Shown piece by piece: positions 1 to 6,917 of a stretch of 64,000 nt of DNA. Position numbers and translations under genes: made by a program. The number at the start of each line of letters is the position of its first letter. Within the stretch, counting starts at the first letter, position 1. The DNA is from Qipengyuania seohaensis (GTDB lineage: Bacteria; Pseudomonadota; Alphaproteobacteria; Sphingomonadales; Sphingomonadaceae): contig NZ_CP024920.1 of the NCBI RefSeq assembly GCF_002795865.1, positions 2,205,001-2,269,000 of the forward strand, written 5' to 3'. Under the pieces are notes generated by a model. The model was not told where the DNA came from. It saw only the letters and a list, made by a program, of their open reading frames with translations, and did no database searches.

Positions 1-1130
1 ATGCTAGAAGCATCGGTTGCGGTGCCCTGCGTATCATCGATCGGCGCAGCGGTCGTGGACAGGAGCGGGATGTTCGACACCATGCCCGGAACGCCCAGCG
101 GGTTGTTGTCCGCATCCTTCAGCTTCGCAAGCTCTCGCCCTGTGCGGGGGTGATGAATGCCAGCCGTAGGATTAGGCACATTGTCCGCGTGCAGTTCGTA
201 GATTGCATCGATAAGCGCGTCATAGTCCGTCAGAGCCGCGCCATTGGTGCCCATGCTCACGCTATTGATGCCAACGGTGTTCACGACGCCGCGAGGCTGG
301 TTGCTGGAACCGCTACCCCAAATCGCGGCGCGGTCCATCTCTAGCGCCATCGTCTGTGCCAGAGCGTTCTCGATCATCTCGCCAACGTTGAGGCTGTCGG
401 CCATTAGCTCGCGAGACACCTTCAGAATGCCTGCCAGCGACTTGGCGGTCAGCGTCACTGCGCCAAAGGTCGGGTCGCCTTCCGCAATGCTCGCGTTCTC
501 AGCGCGCCAGCCAATCGTCGGGTCGGTTTCCAGCCTTGCGATTGCGAGGGTCTGGGATTCCATCGGCACAGTGCGAGCGCCTGCGCGAACTGCTACCGAT
601 TGCGAACGCAGACGGTCGATGAACCAAGAGGCGAGGGGGGTGGGGACAGTGTAGCCGCCTGCGCTGTCGGTGCCTTCAGAGAGGGCGCGGCGTTCGGTGT
701 CATTGCGTGCGCCAGTAACCATCGCGCGGACAGTGTCGCCAAGGGCGTTGCCGCGCTGGCGGGTATCGCTGAATCGGTCGGTGTTTTCGAGCACGCGAAC
801 CGCGTTGCCCTTCTCATCGATCCATTCGCCGCGACCTTCACCGCCCCACGCGCGGGCAAAGTCACTTGAACCATCGTCGCTACCGCCAACGCTTCCGTTC
901 GATCCAGGGCGGCGCGAATTGCGTTCGTCCTCATCGCGAGCGTTCATCTGCTCTTCTTCAATGTCGAGCTTGTTAGCGTCTAGCGAGCGCATTGCGCTAT
1001 CGTGTTTGCGTTCGAGTTCGCGAGCCTTCTTCTCGTCGGTCTCGCCCTCCAGGTCGTGCAAGAGTGAGCGGGCCTCCTCCATGATGGTGAGACGGTCACG
1101 TTCGAGTTCAATCAGTTTTGGGGTTTTCAT
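1..1130 (-). CDS. HK97-family phage major capsid protein (3' end beyond window)
   Basis: The frame is open from an ATG at 1130 to the left edge, giving 376 codons with no stop. Residues 1 to about 75 are charged and coiled-coil-like (MKTPKLIELERDRLTIMEE), as in the HK97 gp5 delta/scaffold domain. A Gly/Ser/Asp linker follows, then the capsid core with 'GGYTVPTPLASWFIDRLR', 'RAENASIAEGDPTFG' and 'WGSGSSNQPRGVVN', all typical of phage_capsid proteins. No separate protease gene is seen upstream. It is the last gene visible in the minus-strand element operon and is preceded by a hairpin-forming leader. The fold assignment is firm. Whether the particle belongs to a full prophage or a satellite cannot be decided here. 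Confidence 0.9.
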   Translation of the reverse strand, partial: MKTPKLIELERDRLTIMEEARSLLHDLEGETDEKKARELERKHDSAMRSLDANKLDIEEEQMNARDEDERNSRRPGSNGSVGGSDDGSSDFARAWGGEGRGEWIDEKGNAVRVLENTDRFSDTRQRGNALGDTVRAMVTGARNDTERRALSEGTDSAGGYTVPTPLASWFIDRLRSQSVAVRAGARTVPMESQTLAIARLETDPTIGWRAENASIAEGDPTFGAVTLTAKSLAGILKVSRELMADSLNVGEMIENALAQTMALEMDRAAIWGSGSSNQPRGVVNTVGINSVSMGTNGAALTDYDALIDAIYELHADNVPNPTAGIHHPRTGRELAKLKDADNNPLGVPGMVSNIPLLSTTAAPIDDTQGTATDASS

Positions 1131-1165
1131 CCATCCATCCAATTTTGAGGGCGGATCGATGCACG

Positions 1166-1225
1166 AATGCCAAGGCCGCCCGTTAAGGGTCTTGCAGGAA
1201 GGGAGCACCTGCGGGCCTCGGCATT
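1166..1225. repeat. Imperfect inverted repeat upstream of the capsid gene
   Basis: An arm starting AATGCCAAGGCC at 1166 pairs imperfectly with an arm ending CCTCGGCATT at 1225. A smaller GCAGG (1194-1198)/CCTGC (1208-1212) hairpin sits inside it. It lies in the 133-base non-coding stretch between the capsid gene and the preceding 78-aa gene. It could be an mRNA leader structure, a processing site or a weak terminator; there is no T-run, so function is open. Confidence 0.35.
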
Positions 1226-1263
1226 GCCGGAAGATTCCCCTATAGAACAAACGCGGAACAAAG

Positions 1264-1500
1264 TCAAGAATTGAGCGCGTCATCCAGCACTTGCTTTTCG
1301 AGTGTGTCCGCAATGTCACGCATGCGTTCGACTGCGCCAAACGGGCCAAGCTGCTGGGCGAGAACTTCACCAAACGCGGCTCCGCACAGGTTGGCTATCT
1401 CGTCAGACGAAAGCCCGAAGTGGGCAAAACGGTCTAGCAGAGTGGTGGCTATCGCACGCGCTGCGATGATGAACTGTTCGTCGGTTTCCGGTCGCATCAT
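1264..1500 (-). CDS. Hypothetical phage-element protein, 78 aa
   Basis: This encodes MMRPETDEQFIIAARAIATT... and ends in DDALNS. The start at 1500 was chosen over longer in-frame starts because its ATG overlaps the upstream gene's TGA as ATGA (1497-1500), a sign of translational coupling. The protein looks helical and soluble, with no membrane segment. The family is not recognised. Its place between small terminase and capsid suggests a packaging or head-morphogenesis accessory role, but that is inference from position only. Confidence 0.6.
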   Translation of the reverse strand: MMRPETDEQFIIAARAIATTLLDRFAHFGLSSDEIANLCGAAFGEVLAQQLGPFGAVERMRDIADTLEKQVLDDALNS

Positions 1501-1802
1501 GCAATCTCCCCAAATTCGGTGAGCACCCACGGATCGCCTTCGCCATCCCATGCCGCCATCACTTCGTCGCGATAAAGCCGCCAATCGGAGAGCATCGCAT
1601 CGCGAACCTTGGCTTGGTTCTCGTCGCTAAGATCCCAATAAAAGCCAGTCTGATCGCCGGGGACTGCTCCGGGCCAATCGGGATGCATGAAGTAGCCACA
1701 GCCTGCCAGAAGGCACGTGCCGGGGCCGTGATGGAGTTCCCTTAGTTTGAGCACGTCGAGGTCTTGCTTAGTCCGCTTCCGGCGGGTGCGATTGGTAGGC
1801 AT
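1497..1802 (-). CDS. Hypothetical phage-element protein, 101 aa
   Basis: It starts MPTNRTRRKRTKQDLDVLKL. An AGGAG Shine-Dalgarno lies about 8 bases before the ATG at 1802, which supports this start over an upstream in-frame ATG. The N-terminus is strongly basic. The middle has 'CLLAGCGYFMHPDWPG' and the C-terminus is acidic and Trp-rich (WDGEGDPWVLTEFGEIA). It overlaps the next gene by four bases. No family is recognised. Confidence 0.6.
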   Translation of the reverse strand: MPTNRTRRKRTKQDLDVLKLRELHHGPGTCLLAGCGYFMHPDWPGAVPGDQTGFYWDLSDENQAKVRDAMLSDWRLYRDEVMAAWDGEGDPWVLTEFGEIA

Positions 1803-1812
1803 AGTGGATCTC

Positions 1813-2127
1813 CTATTCAGGCGGGCGGCCTGGGCCGTCCCTGAGGGGTTCAAGGTCGAGGTTGAGGGCGCGCACGGCTGCGAGGAATCCGCTGCGAGCG
1901 TCCTTTTCCAGATTGCAGGCAGGGTTGAGCTTCACGCCGCCGTAGCGGTCAGGAACAAGCTCGCCATGCTCGGCGATGGCGGTTTGTGCTGCCGTCATTC
2001 GGTCCACGCATTCAGCCGCACGTGAGAGCAGGGCGAGGCCTGCCGCGTCGGTGATCGCGTATTCGTCAGCGACCGAAGTGTAGAAGGTGCTGCCAGCGTC
2101 CCGCAGGTGGGCAGGGGCGCTCAACAT
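1813..2127 (-). CDS. terS: P27-family phage terminase small subunit
   Basis: This 104-aa protein matches the P27/Terminase_4 pattern: an N-terminal helical part (MLSAPAHLRDAGSTFYTSV) followed by 'HGELVPDRYGGVKLNPA' and 'EKDARSGFLAAVRALNLDL'. Small terminases recognise the packaging site and hand DNA to the large subunit. The start at 2127 overlaps the upstream 52-aa gene by seven bases. The odd point is that the next genes toward the capsid are two small unknowns, with no large terminase or portal. Confidence 0.8.
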   Translation of the reverse strand: MLSAPAHLRDAGSTFYTSVADEYAITDAAGLALLSRAAECVDRMTAAQTAIAEHGELVPDRYGGVKLNPACNLEKDARSGFLAAVRALNLDLEPLRDGPGRPPE

Positions 2128-2279
2128 GATTTGGCATCCTTAGTTTGATTTTTACGCGCTTCCACCGCCGCCATAGGCCCTCCTTGCCCTGGAGATCGGA
2201 CCACCCCCTTGGGGGTCCACCATCGCGCGCGGTGTTGTGCTGCCCAGTTGTGCTGTAGTTCGTTCATTGTCCTCTCCAT
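2121..2279 (-). CDS. Small hypothetical protein, 52 aa
   Basis: It encodes MERTMNELQHNWAAQHRARW... and ends KNQTKDAKSC. The ATG at 2279 shares one base with the upstream gene's TGA (TGATG), and the end overlaps the terminase start. It therefore fits the gap in an operon otherwise made of overlapping genes. The protein is basic, with no recognised domain. It may be a small regulator or merely a coupling frame. Confidence 0.45.
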   Translation of the reverse strand: MERTMNELQHNWAAQHRARWWTPKGVVRSPGQGGPMAAVEARKNQTKDAKSC

Positions 2280-3130
2280 CAATAGACCGCCATGTCTTCG
2301 CTCAGGCGCAAGGCTTGCTGTGCGGTCGCGTCCTGATCGCCGCCCATGAAGGTCTCGAATATGTCGGTGAGTAGGTGCGTGTATTTGGCACGCTCCTGTT
2401 CGTGCAGGGCGTTCGGGTTGCGGCCTATCGCTGTGAATGCCTTGTCGAGCTTGGAAACTTGTGCGCCTAGGGACAGAGCTTCGAGGTTGGGCGGTAGGTG
2501 TGCGTCCAGCGCCCACTCGATAGCCACGGCTTTGGCCGCATCTCTTCCCTGCCGGATTGCATCGTTAACGCGATAACACTGCCCGTCATCCTTTGGCGGG
2601 AATGACGTGTCGCCAAGACGCGCCTCTTCAGAGGAATTTAGTTTCTCTGTTTCTACAGAATCTAGTTCCTCCTTTAAGGAAATATAGTGTCGGCCAGTTT
2701 GCCTAGAGGAACTGCCGTTCTTGCTATCGGCTTCACCAACTATCTCAGGTGTCGGCTTGGCAGGTTCACCAACTATCTCGCCTGTTTCGACATCCACCGT
2801 CTCGCCAGAAGGTTGGTCAGTTCGCCAACTTTCATCGGCAGGATATTGGACACGCAAGGTGAAGCGCCGTTTGTCCATCAACTGCGGCTCGCGCGTGATA
2901 TATTTCTTCTTGATAAGCCGCGTGAGCGACTTGCTGAAGTTGGTGGGATCGGTGCGGGCGAGGGCTGCCAGCGTCACGTTCTTCGCATAGCAGCCGCCGC
3001 CCTTCCCCTTCACCGCGCTCATGCCGTCATGCAGGGCAACGACTGCCGCCACACGCAGGTCGAGCGCGGTTAGGTCCGTGTCAGCGATCATCGCGACCGG
3101 AAGGGTGGTGAAGGTTCTAGGCTTTCCCAT
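2279..3130 (-). CDS. Winged-helix replication-initiator-like protein of the element
   Basis: This 283-aa protein has an N-terminal winged-helix-like domain (residues about 1-95: 'TALDLRVAAVVALHDG', 'CYAKNVTLAALARTDPTNF', 'SLTRLIKKKYITRE') as in phage replication O-like or RepA-type initiators. A polar linker at about 110-185 contains two 'EIVGE' repeats, and a helical C-terminus follows. The start MGKPRT at 3130 was chosen because upstream codons read through the overlapping HNH gene. The DNA under the linker is repeat-bearing and AT-rich, as in lambda O. Initiator is the best guess; a simple DNA-binding regulator is the alternative. Confidence 0.6.
   Translation of the reverse strand: MGKPRTFTTLPVAMIADTDLTALDLRVAAVVALHDGMSAVKGKGGGCYAKNVTLAALARTDPTNFSKSLTRLIKKKYITREPQLMDKRRFTLRVQYPADESWRTDQPSGETVDVETGEIVGEPAKPTPEIVGEADSKNGSSSRQTGRHYISLKEELDSVETEKLNSSEEARLGDTSFPPKDDGQCYRVNDAIRQGRDAAKAVAIEWALDAHLPPNLEALSLGAQVSKLDKAFTAIGRNPNALHEQERAKYTHLLTDIFETFMGGDQDATAQQALRLSEDMAVY
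2629..2833. other. Putative lambda-like replication origin inside the initiator gene
   Basis: Two exact 15-base direct repeats TTCACCAACTATCTC start at 2732 and 2765 (33-base period), with a third diverged copy TTCGCCAACTTTC at 2821. Beside them, about 2629-2690 is visibly AT-rich (TTTAGTTTCTCTGTTTCTAC). Iterons next to an AT-rich block within the initiator coding sequence is the arrangement of lambda ori in gene O. The repeats also encode the repeated peptide EIVGE, so a purely protein-level repeat is possible. Confidence 0.35.
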
Positions 3131-3365
3131 CGGCTTGCCTTCGGTGCAGCTCGCGATGGTGCTTGCGGCAGAGCCACTGCACATGAATCGGGCGGTCGTA
3201 ATCAGGATGGTGGCCATCCGTTTGTTCGGCTCCACACACCTCACATCGGCCACGTTTGAGGAGGCCACGACGAAGCGCGGACCTTAGGGCGGAATGCGCC
3301 CAGGTTGCCTTGGGGTTTGCGTTCCGCCACTTGGCCTGAGGTGTGGCCTTTGCCGGTCCTGTCAT
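3117..3365 (-). CDS. HNH-endonuclease-like zinc-binding phage protein
   Basis: The 82-aa product carries C41-x2-C44, 'DGHHPDYDRP' and 'WLCRKHHRELH', the Cys/His layout of small phage HNH or zinc-finger proteins. HNH proteins near terminases often assist cos cleavage and packaging. The start at 3365 was chosen for its ATGA overlap with the upstream gene. Its end overlaps the replication-like gene by 14 bases. Nuclease activity is inferred from family only. Confidence 0.7.
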   Translation of the reverse strand: MTGPAKATPQAKWRNANPKATWAHSALRSALRRGLLKRGRCEVCGAEQTDGHHPDYDRPIHVQWLCRKHHRELHRRQADGKA

Positions 3366-3544
3366 GCGGCCCTCCGGTGTTCGGTGAGCATCCATGGCCA
3401 GTTCCACAGGAGCAGATTAAGCCGTGCTCGCATGGCGCTATTGGCTTGCAAAATTGGGCGATTTCGGGTAAGAGCCTTGGCATCCGCAGCAATGGATACT
3501 GAAGCCCTCGCATGTTCGCCCATGCGGGGGTTTTTCGTTTCCAT
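3362..3544 (-). CDS. Small hypothetical protein downstream of alpA, 60 aa
   Basis: It encodes METKNPRMGEHARASVSIAA... and ends MLTEHRRAA. The ATG at 3544 shares a base with the alpA stop (TGATG) and has GGGAG about 8 bases upstream. The C-terminal half is hydrophobic and basic ('ARLNLLLWNWPWML'). Unrecognised; the coupling on both sides supports expression. Confidence 0.5.
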   Translation of the reverse strand: METKNPRMGEHARASVSIAADAKALTRNRPILQANSAMRARLNLLLWNWPWMLTEHRRAA

Positions 3545-3723
3545 CACGCTTCTCCCAAGCGTCCGGCCATCCACCTTTCTACGTCTGCCTGATTGTAGAC
3601 CAAGCGCCGTTGGGTGAGCCGAATTGGGGAAGGGAAGTTGCCCGCCGCAACAAGTCTATCGAGCGTTGCGCGACTGATCGCCACTCGCTCGCAAACTGTC
3701 TTGGGGCTTAAGAACTGGGTCAT
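3544..3723 (-). CDS. alpA: AlpA-family transcriptional regulator / excisionase
   Basis: A 59-aa reading frame gives MTQFLSPKTVCERVAISRAT..., then 'LDRLVAAGNFPSPIRL' and 'NQADVERWMAGRLGEA'. This is the AlpA (MerR-like) helix-turn-helix with the typical trailing 'V-x-x-W' helix. AlpA proteins activate excision or early genes of P4-like satellites and islands. The ATG at 3723 has AGGAG 8 bases upstream. The gene heads the left-going operon and its leader contains two dyads. Confidence 0.85.
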   Translation of the reverse strand: MTQFLSPKTVCERVAISRATLDRLVAAGNFPSPIRLTQRRLVYNQADVERWMAGRLGEA

Positions 3724-3724
3724 T

Positions 3725-3755
3725 CGTGACGCTCCTGTTTTGTAAGGACGTCACG
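3725..3755. promoter_or_regulatory. Inverted repeat bracketing the alpA ribosome-binding site
   Basis: CGTGACG (3725-3731) and CGTCACG (3749-3755) are perfect inverted arms flanking the AGGAG of alpA. In mRNA the hairpin would hide the ribosome-binding site; in DNA the dyad could be an operator. The sequence shows the dyad; the role is inference. Confidence 0.4.
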
Positions 3756-3790
3756 TTCAATAAGGGCAAAATGGCACGGAGTTCAGCCGT

Positions 3791-3810
3791 CGAAGTTTGC
3801 CCGAACTTCG
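3791..3810. promoter_or_regulatory. 20-bp dyad operator candidate upstream of alpA
   Basis: CGAAGTT (3791-3797) and AACTTCG (3804-3810) form a perfect palindrome with a 6-base centre, 68 bases before the alpA ATG. Its size and symmetry suit a dimeric helix-turn-helix repressor or AlpA itself. No promoter boxes were assigned with confidence. Confidence 0.45.
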
Positions 3811-3821
3811 CGCACGAACTC

Positions 3822-4283
3822 TCAGCGGCTAGGCTTCGGACCAGGCTTCCTGCGGGCTGTGTGATAGACTGCGGCTACCTTGGTGTAGCTCTCTTTGATC
3901 GGCCTCGCCTCTCCTTGGGCGAATGTCCCCCTAAGGGCCACGGAAGCGGCATCAACTGCGCTGTCGAGCGTCGCGCCTTTTCGCTCGCGCTCCCTCTCGA
4001 CGGCCATGTATCGTGCGACATCAATTTCCGATTTCTTCGTAAGGGCGCGGTTTCCAGGGCTTCCGCGCTTCGCCGCGCCTCCCTTATCAAAATAGAAGCG
4101 AACCGCTGCGCGAACTTCATCCTCCAGCCAATCTGGAATTGGCAGGCCAAAGGACAGGCACGTCTCAACTGCCGGAACCACCTTCGCCTTGTCTCCACGT
4201 TCTACGAAAGATCGATAGGAATTGACGTATTCCAGAAGTTCGGCTGCGTTGTCTCTGCCTGCTTCGCGCTCTTCCTCAGCCAT
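3822..4283 (-). CDS. Hypothetical element protein, 153 aa
   Basis: It starts MAEEEREAGRDNAAELLEYV and ends 'ARRKPGPKPSR'. The start at 4283 overlaps the end of the integrase gene by 8 bases. The protein is helical and highly charged, with 'FGLPIPDWLEDEVRAAVRFY' in the middle. No membrane segment and no convincing DNA-binding motif are visible. Unrecognised; it sits between int and the alpA operon, where satellites often keep regulators. Confidence 0.6.
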   Translation of the reverse strand: MAEEEREAGRDNAAELLEYVNSYRSFVERGDKAKVVPAVETCLSFGLPIPDWLEDEVRAAVRFYFDKGGAAKRGSPGNRALTKKSEIDVARYMAVERERERKGATLDSAVDAASVALRGTFAQGEARPIKESYTKVAAVYHTARRKPGPKPSR

Positions 4284-5424
4284 TGATTGACACCACGTTG
4301 CTGCCTCGATCCCCATTCACCGCGCTATCGACTTCCGCCGCCCATTTTTCGAGCGCATTGCGTTTTTCCGGCGCGTAAGAGTGCAGGGCATAAACCTGTC
4401 CTGTAACGCCTTGGACACGGTGATTTAGGACGCGGGAAACCACAAGCTCAGGAATGCCAAGGCGCACCATGTGCGTTGCTGCCGAGCGCCGCAGGTCGTG
4501 GAAGCGCCAAGGCTCAGCAAGTGCCGCGTCTTTACTTTCCAGCCATTGATCGATTTGCGCCTTGGCGCGCGCAAAGCCCTTCATGGGTGTGTTCGCAGAC
4601 GTCGAGAAGACGTAATCCCCTATCTCTGGCATGGCTTTGATGATTTCCAACGCCGCAGGGGCGAGGGGAACAAGGTGTGAGCGCTTCGCTTTGGTGTTGG
4701 CAGCTGAGATCGTCCATGTCGCATTATCGAGGTCGATGTCTGCCCAACGCATTCCCGCAACCTCGCTCCGGCGCTGTGCTGTCAAAAGGAGGATGCGCGC
4801 CCAAGGGCCGACCGGATAGCCTAGAAGGCCTGTCGCCTTCCAGACGCGGGCAATCTCGTCCATGTCGAGAACGCGGGTGCGCGGGGTCTCTTCATGTGGT
4901 TTGTCGATGCGGTCGGCTGGCGAAGTCTCGATCCAGTCTTGCTTTATGGCGTAGCCAAAGATTGTCTTGATCGTCGCGAGAACGCGGTTCGGCAGGACGT
5001 CACCTTCAAGCCCCGCGATGAGGTCGCGCACATCCGCGCGCTTAATCTCTCCTAGCTTGCGACCCTGCCAATGAGGGTAAACGTGAAGCTCAAGCTGGCG
5101 GCTAATTAGGGCAGGGCGCTTCTTCGCTTTTATCCATGCCTCCGCAGCCACTTCAAAAGGCCTGTCGATGCCTTCCGTGCTGCCATCGCGTTCTAGCGCC
5201 TCGATCATGGCCTCGGCTGCATTGCGCGCTTGCGCCAGCTTCATTGCCGGATAAGTGCCAAGCTTCCGATTGATGACCTTGCCCCCAACGCGGCGGCGCA
5301 GTTGCCATGACTTTGCGCCGCCAGCGCCGACACGAAGCCGCAGCCCCGTCACCTTGTGGTCAGGGTGTTCGTCCTGTCCCTTTTCTGGCGGTTTAATTGC
5401 TGCGATCTTCGTGTCGGTAAGCAT
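4276..5424 (-). CDS. int: P4-type tyrosine integrase
   Basis: The 382 residues match P4-like integrases. The N-terminal DUF4102 domain ('TGLRLRVGAGGAKSWQLRRR', 'RKLGTYPAMKLAQAR') is followed by a SAM-like core-binding domain (about 90-180). The catalytic domain shows R218 ('TAQRRSEV'), H309-x2-R312 ('FHDLRR'), H335 and nucleophile Y345 ('GQVYALH'). It catalyses site-specific integration and excision. It lies next to the tRNA-Arg fragment and repeated AGGTAAC sites, as expected for its own attachment region. Confidence 0.95.
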   Translation of the reverse strand: MLTDTKIAAIKPPEKGQDEHPDHKVTGLRLRVGAGGAKSWQLRRRVGGKVINRKLGTYPAMKLAQARNAAEAMIEALERDGSTEGIDRPFEVAAEAWIKAKKRPALISRQLELHVYPHWQGRKLGEIKRADVRDLIAGLEGDVLPNRVLATIKTIFGYAIKQDWIETSPADRIDKPHEETPRTRVLDMDEIARVWKATGLLGYPVGPWARILLLTAQRRSEVAGMRWADIDLDNATWTISAANTKAKRSHLVPLAPAALEIIKAMPEIGDYVFSTSANTPMKGFARAKAQIDQWLESKDAALAEPWRFHDLRRSAATHMVRLGIPELVVSRVLNHRVQGVTGQVYALHSYAPEKRNALEKWAAEVDSAVNGDRGSNVVSING

Positions 5425-5427
5425 AGG

Positions 5428-5772
5428 TCAGTCGCTTCCGAAGGCGACGCGGTGGGCATCGGCGGCAACGACAACGGCGATCTGAGGGGCCATTGTCCAA
5501 GAGTCGTAAATCTCTTCGTCGCGCATCACCCGAAGCTTACGGGCCAATTCGCGTGGGCAATCGGTGGGGTGGAGGAGGTAGGCATTCAATGCCTTGCAGG
5601 TAGCATCGCAATGCGCATCCTCCTCGTCATTTGGAAGGCCATTAAGAAAGGTTTCTGGCGCATAGGATGCGAGGTCCCAGCTGCCTTTTGCGCGCCTCCA
5701 GGCGGCGTAGAGCTTTTCGCTCTCGGTTGCCTTACGTTCTTCGGTTCGCGGGTGTAGTGCGATGCTAGCCAT
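5428..5772 (-). CDS. Hypothetical protein upstream of integrase, 114 aa
   Basis: It starts MASIALHPRTEERKATESEK and ends VVVAADAHRVAFGSD, three bases before the integrase ATG, so the two are probably co-transcribed. It is soluble and charged, with three central cysteines ('HCDATCKALNAY', 'HPTDCPREL'). No family is recognised; excision control would suit the position but is not shown. Confidence 0.55.
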   Translation of the reverse strand: MASIALHPRTEERKATESEKLYAAWRRAKGSWDLASYAPETFLNGLPNDEEDAHCDATCKALNAYLLHPTDCPRELARKLRVMRDEEIYDSWTMAPQIAVVVAADAHRVAFGSD

Positions 5773-5844
5773 ATTCTCGACTCCAGTTAGTCGGTTGTGG
5801 TGAGGGTCAAGGGCAGGAGTTGCAGCTCCTACCTTGGCCCGCCT

Positions 5845-5895
5845 GTTACCTGATCGGCAATAGGTAACAAGCTAGGTAACTCAGAGTGAGGTAAC
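5845..5895. repeat. Repeated AGGTAAC sites: candidate integrase arm-type sites
   Basis: AGGTAAC occurs at 5862, 5874 and 5889 and inverted (GTTACCT) at 5845, all within about 50 bases. The cluster sits between the integrase operon and the tRNA fragment. Short repeated heptamers beside a core site are typical of integrase arm or excisionase binding sites. Binding is inferred. Confidence 0.55.
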
Positions 5896-5975
5896 ATGCA
5901 AGTTATGGCATGCATGAAACTCAAAAACCCCAGAATTGCGCACTATTGAGGCCTCATGGGAAGTGGGCAACCTAA

Positions 5976-6020
5976 CTTCTAATCTTGAGGCAGCAGGTTC
6001 GAGTCCTGCCGGGCGCGCCA
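5976..6020 (+). other. 3' fragment of tRNA-Arg(TCT): attR of the integrated element
   Basis: The segment reads as the anticodon loop CTTCTAA (anticodon 5978-5980), then a perfect T-arm (GCAGG 5993-5997, TTCGAGT loop, CCTGC 6005-6009), acceptor strand CGGGCGC (6010-6016), discriminator G and encoded CCA at 6018-6020. Upstream bases do not supply the GCGCCCG acceptor partner or a D-arm, so this is not a full tRNA. A 3' tRNA remnant next to int is the classic mark of integration. The intact gene should lie at the other, unseen end. Confidence 0.85.
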
Positions 6021-6163
6021 TTAGCGACAATCCGCAGAATTCTGGGATTCTCGCATTCATCCGACATGAAAGTGATGGGCACCTAATGGCAGCTATTGGG
6101 CCGTTAGCGGACATTCCGCTTTCGGCGAAAGTGCGTGCAAATCCGACACTTGGGTTGCACAGC

Positions 6164-6868
6164 TCAGTCGAATATTTCCGTCCAAACCACCTGTGAGCTT
6201 CCGGCGCCGCTGTTGGTCTGATAGACGCCGAGCTTCCCGTAATAATAGAATGTTCCGCGCGCCTCGCCGGATGGATCGCCCATCAGCCGGTCAGGCTTTC
6301 CGCCGGTGCACGTCTTGGTCGGGTCGCCATCTCGTGTGAACACGGGCCACTCGTCCATGTCGTAGGTCATCGCGATCGACACTGGCTCGCCATGGGTGAA
6401 GGTCCCAAGTGCTGCGCAGGTCGGCTTGCCGTTTTGCTGTTCGATGTAGAACTCGTAGGATGCGCGCAGCCCTCCATCGACGTTCACGAGTTTGCCGGTC
6501 TTGCGGATCGCAAGCTGGGCAACCGGTTCAGAAGATCCGGTCGGCTTGTTGCGCGCCTTGACGTTCAGCGCCTGGATGATGCTGAGAAAGTCGCCATCTT
6601 GGTTGGTGAGTGTGAAAGTGCCGCCCATATCTTGTGGCCCGCTGGCTTGCGACGCGCGGCGGATTTCCGCGCGAGCGGCAGTTTCGTCGGGGATAGTAAA
6701 AGTGATGGTGCGCGCATCGGAGGCGTGCTGCGCCACGCTTGCGCCGGTGGTGATGTCAAATTTGATGAACTCGTCGATGGCCGGGTCGAGCGAGAAATCA
6801 ACCGCCCATGCTGCGCTGACGATGCCAAATGCCATCAGGGCTCCGGACGCAATGTATCCCTTGCGCAT
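6164..6868 (-). CDS. Secreted alginate-lyase-like (PL7-type jelly roll) polysaccharide lyase
   Basis: The 234-aa product has a signal peptide (MRKGYIASGALMAFGIVSAA, cleavage near 22). RAEIRR at about 66-71 resembles the RSELR motif of PL7 lyases, and near the C-terminus 'YYYGKLGVYQTN' resembles their YFKxG-Y strand. The central QIH motif is not clear ('IIQAL'). Such enzymes cleave uronate-containing polymers by beta-elimination. It is 49 bases downstream of the beta-helix gene and probably in its operon. Family placement is moderate; substrate unknown. Confidence 0.6.
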   Translation of the reverse strand: MRKGYIASGALMAFGIVSAAWAVDFSLDPAIDEFIKFDITTGASVAQHASDARTITFTIPDETAARAEIRRASQASGPQDMGGTFTLTNQDGDFLSIIQALNVKARNKPTGSSEPVAQLAIRKTGKLVNVDGGLRASYEFYIEQQNGKPTCAALGTFTHGEPVSIAMTYDMDEWPVFTRDGDPTKTCTGGKPDRLMGDPSGEARGTFYYYGKLGVYQTNSGAGSSQVVWTEIFD

Positions 6869-6917
6869 GCTTCATCTCCCGTTGTCGTGAATATTCTGAG
6901 GCGCAGCCCCTGGTGCC

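Noticed and set aside
5938..6020. Complete tRNA gene
   Set aside because: GCGCACT at 5938 matches only four bases of the required acceptor partner, there is no D-arm, and the anticodon stem does not pair. Only the 3' half is tRNA.
5881..6114. Minus-strand reading frame containing 'MARPAGLEPAASRLEVRLP'
   Set aside because: It is antisense to the tRNA-Arg fragment; this peptide is the well-known false frame produced opposite tRNA 3' ends.
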